Shown here piece after piece: positions 14,670-24,997 of a DNA stretch of 64,000 nt (the first letter of the stretch is position 1; every line of letters begins with the position of its first letter). Both the position numbers and the translations under genes were made by a program. The stretch is taken from contig NZ_RQYZ01000003.1 of assembly GCF_003932855.1 (NCBI RefSeq), positions 62,001-126,000 of the forward strand. Direction: 5' to 3'. A model generated the notes under the pieces. It saw nothing but the letters and a program-made list of their open reading frames with translations. It was not told the origin of the DNA and did no database searches. This stretch comes from Tessaracoccus sp. OH4464_COT-324. GTDB taxonomy: Bacteria > Actinomycetota > Actinomycetes > Propionibacteriales > Propionibacteriaceae.

Positions 14670-15740
14670 TCAGCTGCTGAGCATCACCTGACCGCCCGTC
14701 ACGGGCACGGCCTGACCGGTCTCGTACTCCTGCTCCACCAGGTAGTACACCGCCTTCATCACGTCGGCGCCGAACGTGCCGCGGCGCATCGGCACCTTCG
14801 ACTCGTAGTGTCGGCGCACATCCTCGACGCTCTGCGCGCCCGGCACCTTCCCGGAGCGCCAGTACTGCACGAACAGGCCCTTCACCGGGTCCGACCACAG
14901 CGGCCCGTCGAGGAAGTTGCCCGGGCAGATCGCGTTGACCTTGATCCGGTAGTCCACCAGCTCCAGCGCGAAGCTCTGCACCAGCCCGATGCCGCCGAAC
15001 TTGGATCCGGCGTAGGCGCCGTTGCGGTTCGATCCCTCCAGGCCCGACTTCGAGTTGATCTGGATGATGTCCGTCGACCACTCCGGCGCGAAGCGGTGCT
15101 GCTCGCGCAGAATCCGGCCCAAATGCTTCGTGACCAGGAAGAACGCCACATAGTTCACGTCCGTGGACAGCTCGAACTCGGCGAGCGACTGCTCCAGCAC
15201 CGACCCGGCCCTAGCGATGCCCGCGTTGGAGACCACCAGGTCGAGGCCACCCGTCGTCTCGACGACGGTGCGGGCCATCTGCTCCACCGACTCCTCGTCG
15301 GCCACGTTCACCTTCACCGGGGTGGCGCGCTGACCCAGCTCGGCGGCCAACTTCTCGGCCCCGTCCAGGTTCAGGTCGGCGATGAACACCCACGCCCCCG
15401 ACGCGTGCAGCGCCCGGACGATCTCCTCGCCGAAGCCCTGCGCACCGCCGGTGACCAGCGCCACCCGCCCGGCCACGACGCCCGAGCGCCGAACCGCCCA
15501 GCCGGCCTCCTTCAGCCGCGGATCGATGGCGTGCAGTGCGCCCGCGAGCACATCCGCCCGCACAACCTGCTCCTCGCCGTCGCCCGCCACCTTGATGATC
15601 GCGGGCAGCGTCAGGCCTTCCGGCAGCCCATCCTCGACGGTGAACGTCGCCGTCGGCTCGTCCTCGCTGGGCTCCACGATCACGGGCAGCCCGAATCGTT
15701 CGATCAACGCGCCGCGCAGCTGCGGCAACAACATGTTCAT
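14670..15740 (-). CDS. SDR-family dehydrogenase with unusual N-terminal domain
   Basis: 356 residues. A classical short-chain dehydrogenase occupies about residues 88-356: cofactor motif VALVTGGAQGFGEEI (TGxxxGxG), VVSNAGIA (NAG motif), active-site Ser in QINSKSG, and YAGSK for the catalytic Tyr/Lys. An acidic residue after beta-2 (IADLNLDG) suggests NAD over NADP. It resembles the sugar-alcohol-phosphate dehydrogenase group (sorbitol-6-phosphate 2-dehydrogenase-like). The first 85 or so residues are not part of the SDR fold and match nothing I recognise. The ATG at 15740 overlaps the PHP gene stop (ATGA). Last gene of the operon; probably oxidises or reduces an intermediate of the pathway. 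Confidence 0.85.
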   Translation of the reverse strand: MNMLLPQLRGALIERFGLPVIVEPSEDEPTATFTVEDGLPEGLTLPAIIKVAGDGEEQVVRADVLAGALHAIDPRLKEAGWAVRRSGVVAGRVALVTGGAQGFGEEIVRALHASGAWVFIADLNLDGAEKLAAELGQRATPVKVNVADEESVEQMARTVVETTGGLDLVVSNAGIARAGSVLEQSLAEFELSTDVNYVAFFLVTKHLGRILREQHRFAPEWSTDIIQINSKSGLEGSNRNGAYAGSKFGGIGLVQSFALELVDYRIKVNAICPGNFLDGPLWSDPVKGLFVQYWRSGKVPGAQSVEDVRRHYESKVPMRRGTFGADVMKAVYYLVEQEYETGQAVPVTGGQVMLSS

Positions 15741-17076
15741 TTCGTCTCCAATTCCTCAACGAGTTCACCCACCGGCTCGCCCGCGACGATGCGTCGCCCG
15801 AGCGCGCCGTAGCGCGTCACGCGCTCCAGCAGCGGCCGATCCGCCAGCGGATTGTCCGCGCTCAACAGGCCCAGGCGGGGCTCCTGCGCCAGCACCTCGT
15901 GCGCCACCAACGCCCACGTCGACGTGTTGAGGTGCGCGAAGCGTTCCTCGCCCAGCTCCGGGCAGTTGAACTGCTGCCGGGGCTGGTTGATGTCCACGCC
16001 CGACACCTCCACCAGTCCGTGCTGCGCGCACAGCCCGGCCAGCCGCTTCAGCTGCTCGGCGGTGTTACGCGGCGGCATGTAGGTGATCGCCGGGAAGCCG
16101 AGCTCAGCCAGGAAGACGACCAGCTCGTCGAGGTACTCATCCTCGAACTTCTCCGCCTTCTTGTCGCCAGTGGGCGACGCGGTCACGTCGCCCAGGTAGG
16201 CGTAGCACGGGATCGCGCCCACGCTCTTCGCGAACGCGACGACGTCCGCCGCGTCGGGCAGCTCGCCGCCGTCGCACATCCGCTCCGGCTGGATGTAGAA
16301 CCGGTCCAGGTACTCCGCCTTCAGCACGCCCAGCAGGTCGTAGGCGAGATACCGGTTATCCGCATCGGCGAGCGTGGCGCGCACCTTGTCGGCGAGGCGC
16401 AGCCCCATCCGCTCCAGCCCCATAACGAGGCTCTCGCCCCGGCCGAAGCCCTCGATCAGCGCGCCCGCCATCGCGAACAACAGGTGCCGCTCCGTGACCG
16501 TCCCGCCGTGCGCCAGCTGGGAGATGCCCAGCACGTCGCGATCGCAATCGACGGTGGGCGCGCCCACGGAGGCGAGGATCTCGTTCGCTGCGGCCGCCAT
16601 CTTGCGGGTGCGCTCCACGCGCGCCGCCCGGATGGGCGCCAGGAACTCCTCGACGGCGGCGCGGCTGCGCGCGGGAATGCCCTGCACGGTCAGGTACGCC
16701 ACCCCCTCCGAGTCTGGGTTGTTGAGCTTCACGCCGTCGAAGCGGGCGGTGCCGGCCGCGACCTCGGCCTTGGAGTGCAGCTTCGCGCGGCATTCGAAGC
16801 CCGTCACCACGCCCAGCCCGAGCAGCTCACCCGCGGCCCGCATCTCGGCTGCGGCCCCGATGGAGTCGTGATCCACGCTGCCCACCACCGTGAGCCCCGC
16901 CTGCCGCCCGCGGAGGCAGGCCATCGTCGGGGTGTAGGGGCTGAAGCTGTAGATGGTGTGGATGTGGTTGTTCGACTCCGTCGTGAACGGGGGCAGGTCG
17001 ATGCCGCCTGCCACCAGTTCCGCCAGGGCCGCGACGCGCTCCTCCGTCGAGCGCGTCGCGTCGTTGAGCCCGGTCA

Positions 17077-17077
<1 letters not shown>
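15737..17077 (-). CDS. PHP-domain metal-dependent hydrolase of unknown substrate
   Basis: 446 residues from the ATG at 17077, which overlaps the E1 stop as TGATG; upstream sequence in the same frame is a shadow of E1. N-terminal PHP motifs are intact: NNHIHTIYSFSPYTP (HxH), VVGSVDHDSIGAAAEM (second motif), VVTGFECRAK (Glu ligand) and, late in the protein, EVSGVDINQPRQQFNCPE. PHP proteins hydrolyse phosphoesters with two or three bound metals. Here it sits inside a 2-oxo-acid dehydrogenase operon, where no canonical step needs a phosphatase, so the substrate may be phosphorylated. No TIM-barrel polymerase or histidinol-phosphatase signature was seen. Cytoplasmic, with no signal peptide. Confidence 0.8.
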
Positions 17078-19536
<2,459 letters not shown>

Positions 19537-19554
19537 TGTTCCTTACTTTCCTGC

Positions 19555-20919
19555 TCAGGCCTGCACTGCCCAAGCTGCCTCTCGGATGAGTTCACTGACG
19601 GTGGGGTGCGGGATGACGACCTGACGCAGGTCGGTCACGTCCAGCTCGGTTTCGATGACGGAGGTGGCGCCCCAGATCATTTCCGACGCGTAGGGCGCCA
19701 GCACGTGCACGCCGAGCACCTGCTTCGTGTGCTTGTCTACGACGATCTTCGCCGCCGACGGCAGGCCGAGGCCTTCCTCCGCCACCAGCCGCCCGGACAT
19801 GTAGCCCGGCACCGTGGCCGTCACCACGTCGCGCCCGGCCTGCTTGGCCGCCGCCTCGGTGAGGCCGACGCCGGCCGCCTCCGGGATGGAGTACACGGCC
19901 CACGGCACCGCGTGCCAGCGCATGATCTCGCCCCTGCGGTGCGCCTGCGGGTCAAGGATGTTGGCCACCGCCACCTCGCCCATGCGGTAGGCGGAGTGCG
20001 CGAGCAGGGAGCGGCCGGTCACGTCGCCGACGGCCCACACGTTGGGCAGGTTGGTGCGCATCCGGTCATCGACGACGATGCCGGAGCGCGTCATCTCCAA
20101 GCCGGAGGCCTCCGCGCCCCAGCCGGTGAGCGCGGCCTTGCGGCCCACCGCCATGAGCACGCAGTCCGCCTCCACGGATTCGGCCTTGCCGTCGGGGGTT
20201 TCGTAGTGTACGGTGCCGCCGTCGAGGCTGGTCACCTTGCAGCGCATCTTGAAATCGACGCCGCCCAGCGCCTTGCGCAGCATCGGGGCCAGCTCGGGAT
20301 CCATGTTGGGGATGATTTCGGGCAGCATCTCGATCACGGTCACCTGGGAGCCGAGCGTCGAGAACAGGCTCGCGAACTCGATGCCGATCACGCCGCCGCC
20401 GATCACGACGAGCCGCTTCGGCTGCTCGGGGATCGCGAGCAGCCCGGTGGAGTCGACGAGCTTCGGGTTGTTCTCGGTGCCGGGGATGGGCGGCATGACC
20501 GGCACGGAGCCGGTGGCGAGAATCACGTGGTCGGCGGTGTAGCGCTTGCCGTCGACGGTGACCCGGCCGGGGCCGTCGAAGTGGCCGTAGCCCTTGACGA
20601 CGGTGACGCCCGCCTTCTTCTCTGCCTGCCCGACGCCGCCGACGAGGGTGGAGACCACCTTCGACTTCCACTTCTGCAGCTTCGACCAGTCGAGGCTGAC
20701 GTCGCCTGAGATGCCGAACTGCTCGCCGTGGCGGGCGTGGATGTAGTTCTTCGCCGCGGCGAGGAGCGTCTTCGTCGGGATGCAGCCGACGTTCAGGCAG
20801 GTGCCGCCCAGCGACTCCGCCTCGACGAGCAGCGTCTTCTTGCCCGCGTGGCCCAGCCGCTCGGCGGCGATGTAGCCGCCGGGGCCACCGCCCAGCACGA
20901 TCACGTCAAAGTCAGTCAT
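19555..20919 (-). CDS. lpdA: Dihydrolipoamide dehydrogenase (E3)
   Basis: 454 residues. FAD-binding GGGPGGYIAAERLG at the N-terminus, redox-active disulfide in GGTCLNVGCIPTK (about 40-46), an NAD-binding GGGVIGIEFASLF segment mid-protein, an FAD motif VWAVGDVTG, and a C-terminal dimer interface with the catalytic His in IPHPTVSE. It reoxidises dihydrolipoamide on E2 and passes electrons to NAD+. It sits 10 nt after E2 and directly before E1, so it is dedicated to this complex; a housekeeping copy may exist elsewhere. Length and all active-site residues are normal. Confidence 0.95.
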   Translation of the reverse strand: MTDFDVIVLGGGPGGYIAAERLGHAGKKTLLVEAESLGGTCLNVGCIPTKTLLAAAKNYIHARHGEQFGISGDVSLDWSKLQKWKSKVVSTLVGGVGQAEKKAGVTVVKGYGHFDGPGRVTVDGKRYTADHVILATGSVPVMPPIPGTENNPKLVDSTGLLAIPEQPKRLVVIGGGVIGIEFASLFSTLGSQVTVIEMLPEIIPNMDPELAPMLRKALGGVDFKMRCKVTSLDGGTVHYETPDGKAESVEADCVLMAVGRKAALTGWGAEASGLEMTRSGIVVDDRMRTNLPNVWAVGDVTGRSLLAHSAYRMGEVAVANILDPQAHRRGEIMRWHAVPWAVYSIPEAAGVGLTEAAAKQAGRDVVTATVPGYMSGRLVAEEGLGLPSAAKIVVDKHTKQVLGVHVLAPYASEMIWGATSVIETELDVTDLRQVVIPHPTVSELIREAAWAVQA

Positions 20920-20929
20920 GGTTTTCCTC

Positions 20930-22297
20930 TCAGCCCAGGACCGTGAACTTGATGTTCTCGACGAAGCGGACCAGATCCTGCAGGTAGCGGGCCGCGTCGG
21001 CGCCGTCGATCACGCGGTGGTCGGCGGTCAGGGAGAAGCCGATGCGCTGCTCCACGCCCACCGAGCCGTCGGCCTTGATCGTGGCGCGCGGGAAGATCGC
21101 GTCCACGCCCAGGATCGCGGTCTGCGGGGCGTTTAGGATTGGGGTGAAGCTCTCGATGCCGAAGCCGCCCAGGTTTGACACGGTGAACGTGGCGCCGTTG
21201 AGGTCGTCGGGGCTGATGTTTCCTTCGATGGCCTGGCCGGCGAGTTCCTTGCTGCGCTCGGAGAACTCCCGCAGCGACAGCTTCGACGCGTCCCGCACCA
21301 CCGGCACCAGCAGGCCGCGCGGGGTGTCGCACGCGAAGCCCATGTGCACCGTGGAGAACGTGGTGAGCACGCCGTCTTCGAGGTAGGAGTTGTGCACCGG
21401 GTGTTTGAGGGCCGCCTTCACCGCGGCGAAGCCGACGAGGTCGCCGATGGTGATCTTGTTGAGCCCCAGCGCCGGATCGGATTCCTTCAGCTTCTTGCGC
21501 ATCTTCAGCAGGCCCGCGGCGTTCGCGGTGGTGGTGTAGGTGAGCTGCGCGGAACCGGCGAGCGACGCCATCATGCGATCGGCGATCACCTTGCGGATGC
21601 CCTTGAGCGGGGTCTTGGTGGCCTCCTCTGCCGCGGGCTGTGCGGCCTGTGCGGCCTGCGCTACCGCGGGCGCGGCGGCCTCGGCGGCACCCGCGACGGG
21701 AGCGGCCCCCGCCAGGTCGGCGGTGGAGATCCGCCCGCCCAACCCGGTGCCCGCCACGTCGGAGCCGACCCCGCCGGCACGCGCGGCCGCTGCGGTGGCC
21801 GCGCCCGAACGCACGGCCGCCACCACGTCGCGCTCGATCACGCGCCCGTGCGGGCCCGAGCCCTCGGTGATGGTGTCGATGTCCACGTGCTCGGCGCCGG
21901 CGAGAGCGCGGGCGCGGGGGCTGGACGCCCCGTTCGCGGCGGCCCGGGCGACGGGTGCCGCCGGGGCCTTCTCCTCGACGACGGCCTCCTCAGCCGCCGG
22001 GGCCTCGGCCGCGTCGCCGCCCCAGCCCGCTTCCTTGAGCGCGGGCATCGGGTCCTCGCCGGGCGCGCCGACGACGAGCAAGGGGTCCTTGACCGGCACG
22101 TCGTCGCCCTCCGCCCAGAGCAGCTTCAGCACGGTGCCGGCGACGGTGGACGGCACCTCCATCGCCGCCTTGTCGGTCTCGACGTCACACAGGGTGTCGT
22201 TTTCCTTGATCTCGTCTCCCTCTTTCACGAGCCAGGTCGTGATGAGGCAGCTTTCGACGCTGTTGCCCAGCGCCGGCATGACGACGACGGTTGCCAT
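20930..22297 (-). CDS. Dihydrolipoamide acyltransferase (E2) with one lipoyl domain
   Basis: 455 residues. One N-terminal lipoyl domain (MPALGNSVESCLITTWLVKEGD; lipoyl Lys in ETDKAAMEV, about residue 44), an Ala/Pro-rich linker, a peripheral-subunit-binding domain (SSPRARALAG...GSGPHGRVIERDV), a second Ala-rich linker, and a catalytic domain from about residue 225 ending with SLTADHRVIDGADAARYLQDL, where HxxxDG is the acyltransferase site. It accepts acyl groups from E1 and transfers them to CoA. ATG at 22297 follows the deoR stop by 12 nt. Which acyl group it carries is undetermined. Confidence 0.92.
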   Translation of the reverse strand: MATVVVMPALGNSVESCLITTWLVKEGDEIKENDTLCDVETDKAAMEVPSTVAGTVLKLLWAEGDDVPVKDPLLVVGAPGEDPMPALKEAGWGGDAAEAPAAEEAVVEEKAPAAPVARAAANGASSPRARALAGAEHVDIDTITEGSGPHGRVIERDVVAAVRSGAATAAAARAGGVGSDVAGTGLGGRISTADLAGAAPVAGAAEAAAPAVAQAAQAAQPAAEEATKTPLKGIRKVIADRMMASLAGSAQLTYTTTANAAGLLKMRKKLKESDPALGLNKITIGDLVGFAAVKAALKHPVHNSYLEDGVLTTFSTVHMGFACDTPRGLLVPVVRDASKLSLREFSERSKELAGQAIEGNISPDDLNGATFTVSNLGGFGIESFTPILNAPQTAILGVDAIFPRATIKADGSVGVEQRIGFSLTADHRVIDGADAARYLQDLVRFVENIKFTVLG

Positions 22298-22309
22298 TGG
22301 CAGTCCTTC

Positions 22310-23062
22310 CTAGACGATGCGAACCTGAGTGTGTTCCTTGAGGGCTTCCGCGGCCTCCGCGTTCAACCCAGAGTCGGTGATGATGCCGCTGATGTCCCTC
22401 AGCGACAGGAAACTGACGAAACCGGCCGAGCCGAACTTCGATGAGTCCGCCACGAGCCAGGTTTCGTCGGCGCGTTCGCGCATGCTCGTCGCCACCGACG
22501 CCCCTTCGACGAAGCGGGTGGTGAGCCCCCGCTCCGGCGAGAAACCGTCGGTGCCGAGGAACGCGATTCGCGTGTTGAACTCGCGCACGGTGCGCTCCGC
22601 GATCGGGCCGACGAACGACTCCGATTCGCGGCGGAAGAGCCCGCCCGCGAGGATGATGTTGAGGCCCGGGTTCATCCGGGCGTTGGCGAACACCAGCGCC
22701 GAGTTGGTGACCACCTGGACGCCGGAGCGTTCGGTGAGGTAGCGCACAATGAGGGCTGCCGTCGTGCCCGCCTCGATCATGACGGTGTCGTCGTCGGCGA
22801 TCATCGCGGCGGCCGCGGCGGCGATGCGCTGCTTTTCCTCGACGTTCACGCGCTCGCGCTGCATGATCGTCTTGTGGGTGAGCGGCAGCGCGCCGCCGCG
22901 GGTGCGAACCAGCATGCCCTGCTGCTCCAGCTTGCGCAGGTCGCCGCGGATGGTGACCTCGCTCACGCCGAGGTCCTGGGCGAGGTTGGCCACCGAGGCC
23001 GAGCCCTCGTCGGAGAGCACGGTGAGGATCGCGGAGGCCCGTTCCTGGTGCTCTGCGCTCAT
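22310..23062 (-). CDS. DeoR-family transcriptional regulator
   Basis: 250 residues from the ATG at 23062, chosen for the strong AAGGAGGG site before it. An N-terminal DeoR helix-turn-helix (RASAILTVLSDEGSASVANLAQDLGV, then SEVTIRGDLRKLEQQGMLVRTRGGA) is followed by a sugar-isomerase-like sensor domain with IEAGTTAALIVRYL, NSALVFA, ILAGGLFR, and FLGTDGFSPERGLT. DeoR regulators usually bind phosphorylated sugars and repress catabolic operons. It is encoded between adh and the dehydrogenase complex and probably controls both through CGAAA boxes at 23091-23118 and 24824-24850. The effector may be a phosphorylated intermediate handled by the PHP or SDR enzyme. Confidence 0.9.
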   Translation of the reverse strand: MSAEHQERASAILTVLSDEGSASVANLAQDLGVSEVTIRGDLRKLEQQGMLVRTRGGALPLTHKTIMQRERVNVEEKQRIAAAAAAMIADDDTVMIEAGTTAALIVRYLTERSGVQVVTNSALVFANARMNPGLNIILAGGLFRRESESFVGPIAERTVREFNTRIAFLGTDGFSPERGLTTRFVEGASVATSMRERADETWLVADSSKFGSAGFVSFLSLRDISGIITDSGLNAEAAEALKEHTQVRIV

Positions 23063-23090
23063 CGTGCCCTCCTTCCTGCGGCCAACAGAC

Positions 23091-23150
23091 CTTTCGGTAC
23101 GCTTTCGATTCACTTTCGATGGCATTGTGTCACGCCGGATTCCGCTTTCG
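23091..23150 (-). promoter_or_regulatory. Candidate DeoR operator before deoR
   Basis: CTTTCG occurs at 23091, 23102 and 23113, exactly 11 bp apart, and again at 23145-23150 on the same helix face within about one base. On the minus strand these are CGAAAG boxes. They lie 29-88 nt before the deoR start, inside the 102-nt gap after adh. The same triple box occurs upstream of adh, in the opposite orientation. Phased short boxes of this kind are usual for DeoR-family operators. Confidence 0.6.
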
Positions 23151-23164
23151 GTGCGCACCCCGCC

Positions 23165-24763
23165 TTACTGCGCGGTGCCCCCGAGCAGCGCCGCCTCGGC
23201 CCGGTTGGTCCACACGCCGTCGGCCAGCTCGGCGGCGACGTGCGGCAGCCGCTCGGCCAGCTCGCCAAGCCGCAGGTACGGCAGGTCGGTCAGCGACGGG
23301 AACACCATGATCTTGCCGCCCGACGTGCGGTCCATGACCGCCTGGATGGCGTCGGGGAAGCCTGCCATGCCGGTGATAGCGTCGAGGGAGATGTGGGTGT
23401 CGATGATGCCGTCTTCGATCTTCTTCAGCACCGTGCGCATGTCCGAGACATCGGAGCCGGAGGTGCCGAACATGAACACCCGATTCGCGATGACGTGGTT
23501 CAGATCCAGCTCGTGCGGGTTGCCGACGGGGATGCCCGCGAACGCGTTCACGATCGCCCCCTCGCCCGCCAGCTCGACGAGCCCGGCGACGATCGCCGGC
23601 ACCGGCACCATGCACGCGATGTACGTGAAGCCGGGGGTGAGCTGCTCGTCGGCGGTGTTGACGTAGCGCACCTCGACGCCGCGCTCCGCCGCGCGGGGGT
23701 CGACCAGGGTGCGCAGGTGGTTGAGGCGGTCGGTGCTGAGGTCGGTGGCCGTGATCTTCAGGCCCTCGCGCTCCAGGACGGCGTTTCGGATGGTGTGCAT
23801 CGTGCCCATCGGGCCGGCCGCGCCGATGATGGCGATGTCGTTGCCGTCGCGCACCTCGCCCGTGGCGGGAATCCACGAGTAGCCGTCTTGCGCGTCGGAG
23901 CCGGTGGTGCCGCAGATGCGGATGAAGTCGTAGTGGATGCGGCCGACGTCGACGCTCACCTTGCGCTCGATGCGGCCGCCTGCCAGCACGAGGCAGAGCA
24001 CGCCGCGCAGCGTGAGCTTGTCGAGGAGGGCCTCGATGGTGGCGGCGTCGGAGCCGAAGTAGACGATGTCGTCGAACACCCCGTCGGCCTCCGCGGCGCT
24101 GGCCGCGCGCACGATCTCCGTCGGCGCGTGCTCGGCGACGAGCGCGTCCACGGAACCCTCGCCGACGACGAGCAGGCGGCCGCCGTCGGCGACGTGTGCG
24201 CGCTCCTTCCAGGCGTAGGAGCCCTCGACGGTGGCCCAGGGCTCGATCAGGCCGATGGCCGCCGCGGACGGGCCCTCGGCGACGTGGATCAGGAACTGCT
24301 CGCCGTCGGGCGCCACCACGCAGCGCTCGTCAACGACGACGTACTCCTGGAGTGCGCCGTCGAAGTTGTAGCCGAAGGCGGCGTTGGAGTTTGCGGTGCG
24401 GATGTGCTTCCAGTCGGCCTGGACCAGCACGCGGTCGCCCACCTTGAAGTGCTTCACCTCGTCCCCTGCGACGACGACGCGCGCCACCGGCTCGTGGCCG
24501 GGCGTGACCGGCTGGGCGCCGGGGTGGTACGACGGGATGCCGGCGAGCGCCTCCGCGTCGAGGCCTCGCGTCACCTCCGTCTTGCGCGGGTGCTTGTCGA
24601 ATGCGTGCAGCAGCTTGGTGTCAGAGAAGCAGATGCCGCAGGCCTCCACCTTGAGCAACATCTGGGTGGGGCCCACCGGGTCTACGGGCTTGGCCGGGTT
24701 CACGATGATTTCGTCAGCGCCGACGAACTGGATTGCGTGCTGCGTCGCAGGAATCTCACTCAC
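23165..24763 (-). CDS. Long zinc-dependent alcohol dehydrogenase with two Rossmann-like units
   Basis: 532 residues from the GTG at 24763 (GGGAG site 6 nt before). It starts as a medium-chain dehydrogenase: EACGICFSDTKLL (catalytic zinc Cys), TPGHEPVARVVVAGDEV (His/Glu ligands), KVGDRVLV. I see no four-Cys structural zinc site. Two nucleotide-binding-like units follow: a degenerate one (LLVVGEGSVDALV, ending at FIRICGTTGSDAQDG) and an intact one (IAIIGAAGPMGTMHT, ending at VFMFGTSGSDVSDMRTV). The repeated GT-GSD ending suggests internal duplication, and explains the length against about 350 for the family. Distantly like L-sorbose-1-phosphate reductase and polyol dehydrogenases. First gene of the operon, so probably the entry oxidation step. 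Confidence 0.82.
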   Translation of the reverse strand: MSEIPATQHAIQFVGADEIIVNPAKPVDPVGPTQMLLKVEACGICFSDTKLLHAFDKHPRKTEVTRGLDAEALAGIPSYHPGAQPVTPGHEPVARVVVAGDEVKHFKVGDRVLVQADWKHIRTANSNAAFGYNFDGALQEYVVVDERCVVAPDGEQFLIHVAEGPSAAAIGLIEPWATVEGSYAWKERAHVADGGRLLVVGEGSVDALVAEHAPTEIVRAASAAEADGVFDDIVYFGSDAATIEALLDKLTLRGVLCLVLAGGRIERKVSVDVGRIHYDFIRICGTTGSDAQDGYSWIPATGEVRDGNDIAIIGAAGPMGTMHTIRNAVLEREGLKITATDLSTDRLNHLRTLVDPRAAERGVEVRYVNTADEQLTPGFTYIACMVPVPAIVAGLVELAGEGAIVNAFAGIPVGNPHELDLNHVIANRVFMFGTSGSDVSDMRTVLKKIEDGIIDTHISLDAITGMAGFPDAIQAVMDRTSGGKIMVFPSLTDLPYLRLGELAERLPHVAAELADGVWTNRAEAALLGGTAQ

Positions 24764-24823
24764 TTTGGCTCCCTTCGTTGGTACCCCCATCATAGGCCGA
24801 CGAAGCTCCATTCGGAAGGTTTT

Positions 24824-24850
24824 CGAAAGCAAATCGAAACCTAAGCGAAA
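24824..24850 (-). promoter_or_regulatory. Candidate DeoR operator before adh
   Basis: CGAAA at 24824, 24835 and 24846 on the + strand, each 11 bp apart, 61 nt upstream of the adh GTG. Matches the three phased CTTTCG boxes before deoR in inverse orientation. Probable repressor site controlling the whole operon. Confidence 0.6.
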
Positions 24851-24906
24851 ATCAATCAGTTGCGTTGAGCGCTTGGCTGCGCGCACCTCGCCGCCCCAGG
24901 GCCCAT

Positions 24907-24971
24907 CACTCTACTCCACACTCTACTCATCACTCTACAGTGATGTGATGAGTAGAGTGTGGAGTAGAGTG
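24907..24971. repeat. Long perfect inverted repeat beside the AlbA-type gene
   Basis: Arms 24907-24933 and 24945-24971 are perfectly complementary over 27 bp around an 11-nt centre; within each arm the word ACTCTAC (or GTAGAGT) recurs. It lies 26 nt past the stop of the AlbA-type regulator. The segment 24934-24959, overlapping the centre and right arm, is 24/26 identical to 26531-26556 upstream of the same gene. It could act as a transcription terminator hairpin, as an operator for the neighbouring winged-helix protein, or mark the end of a transferred cassette. Confidence 0.85.
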
Positions 24972-24997
24972 TGGAGTAAGACGCGGGAGGCAAGCGC

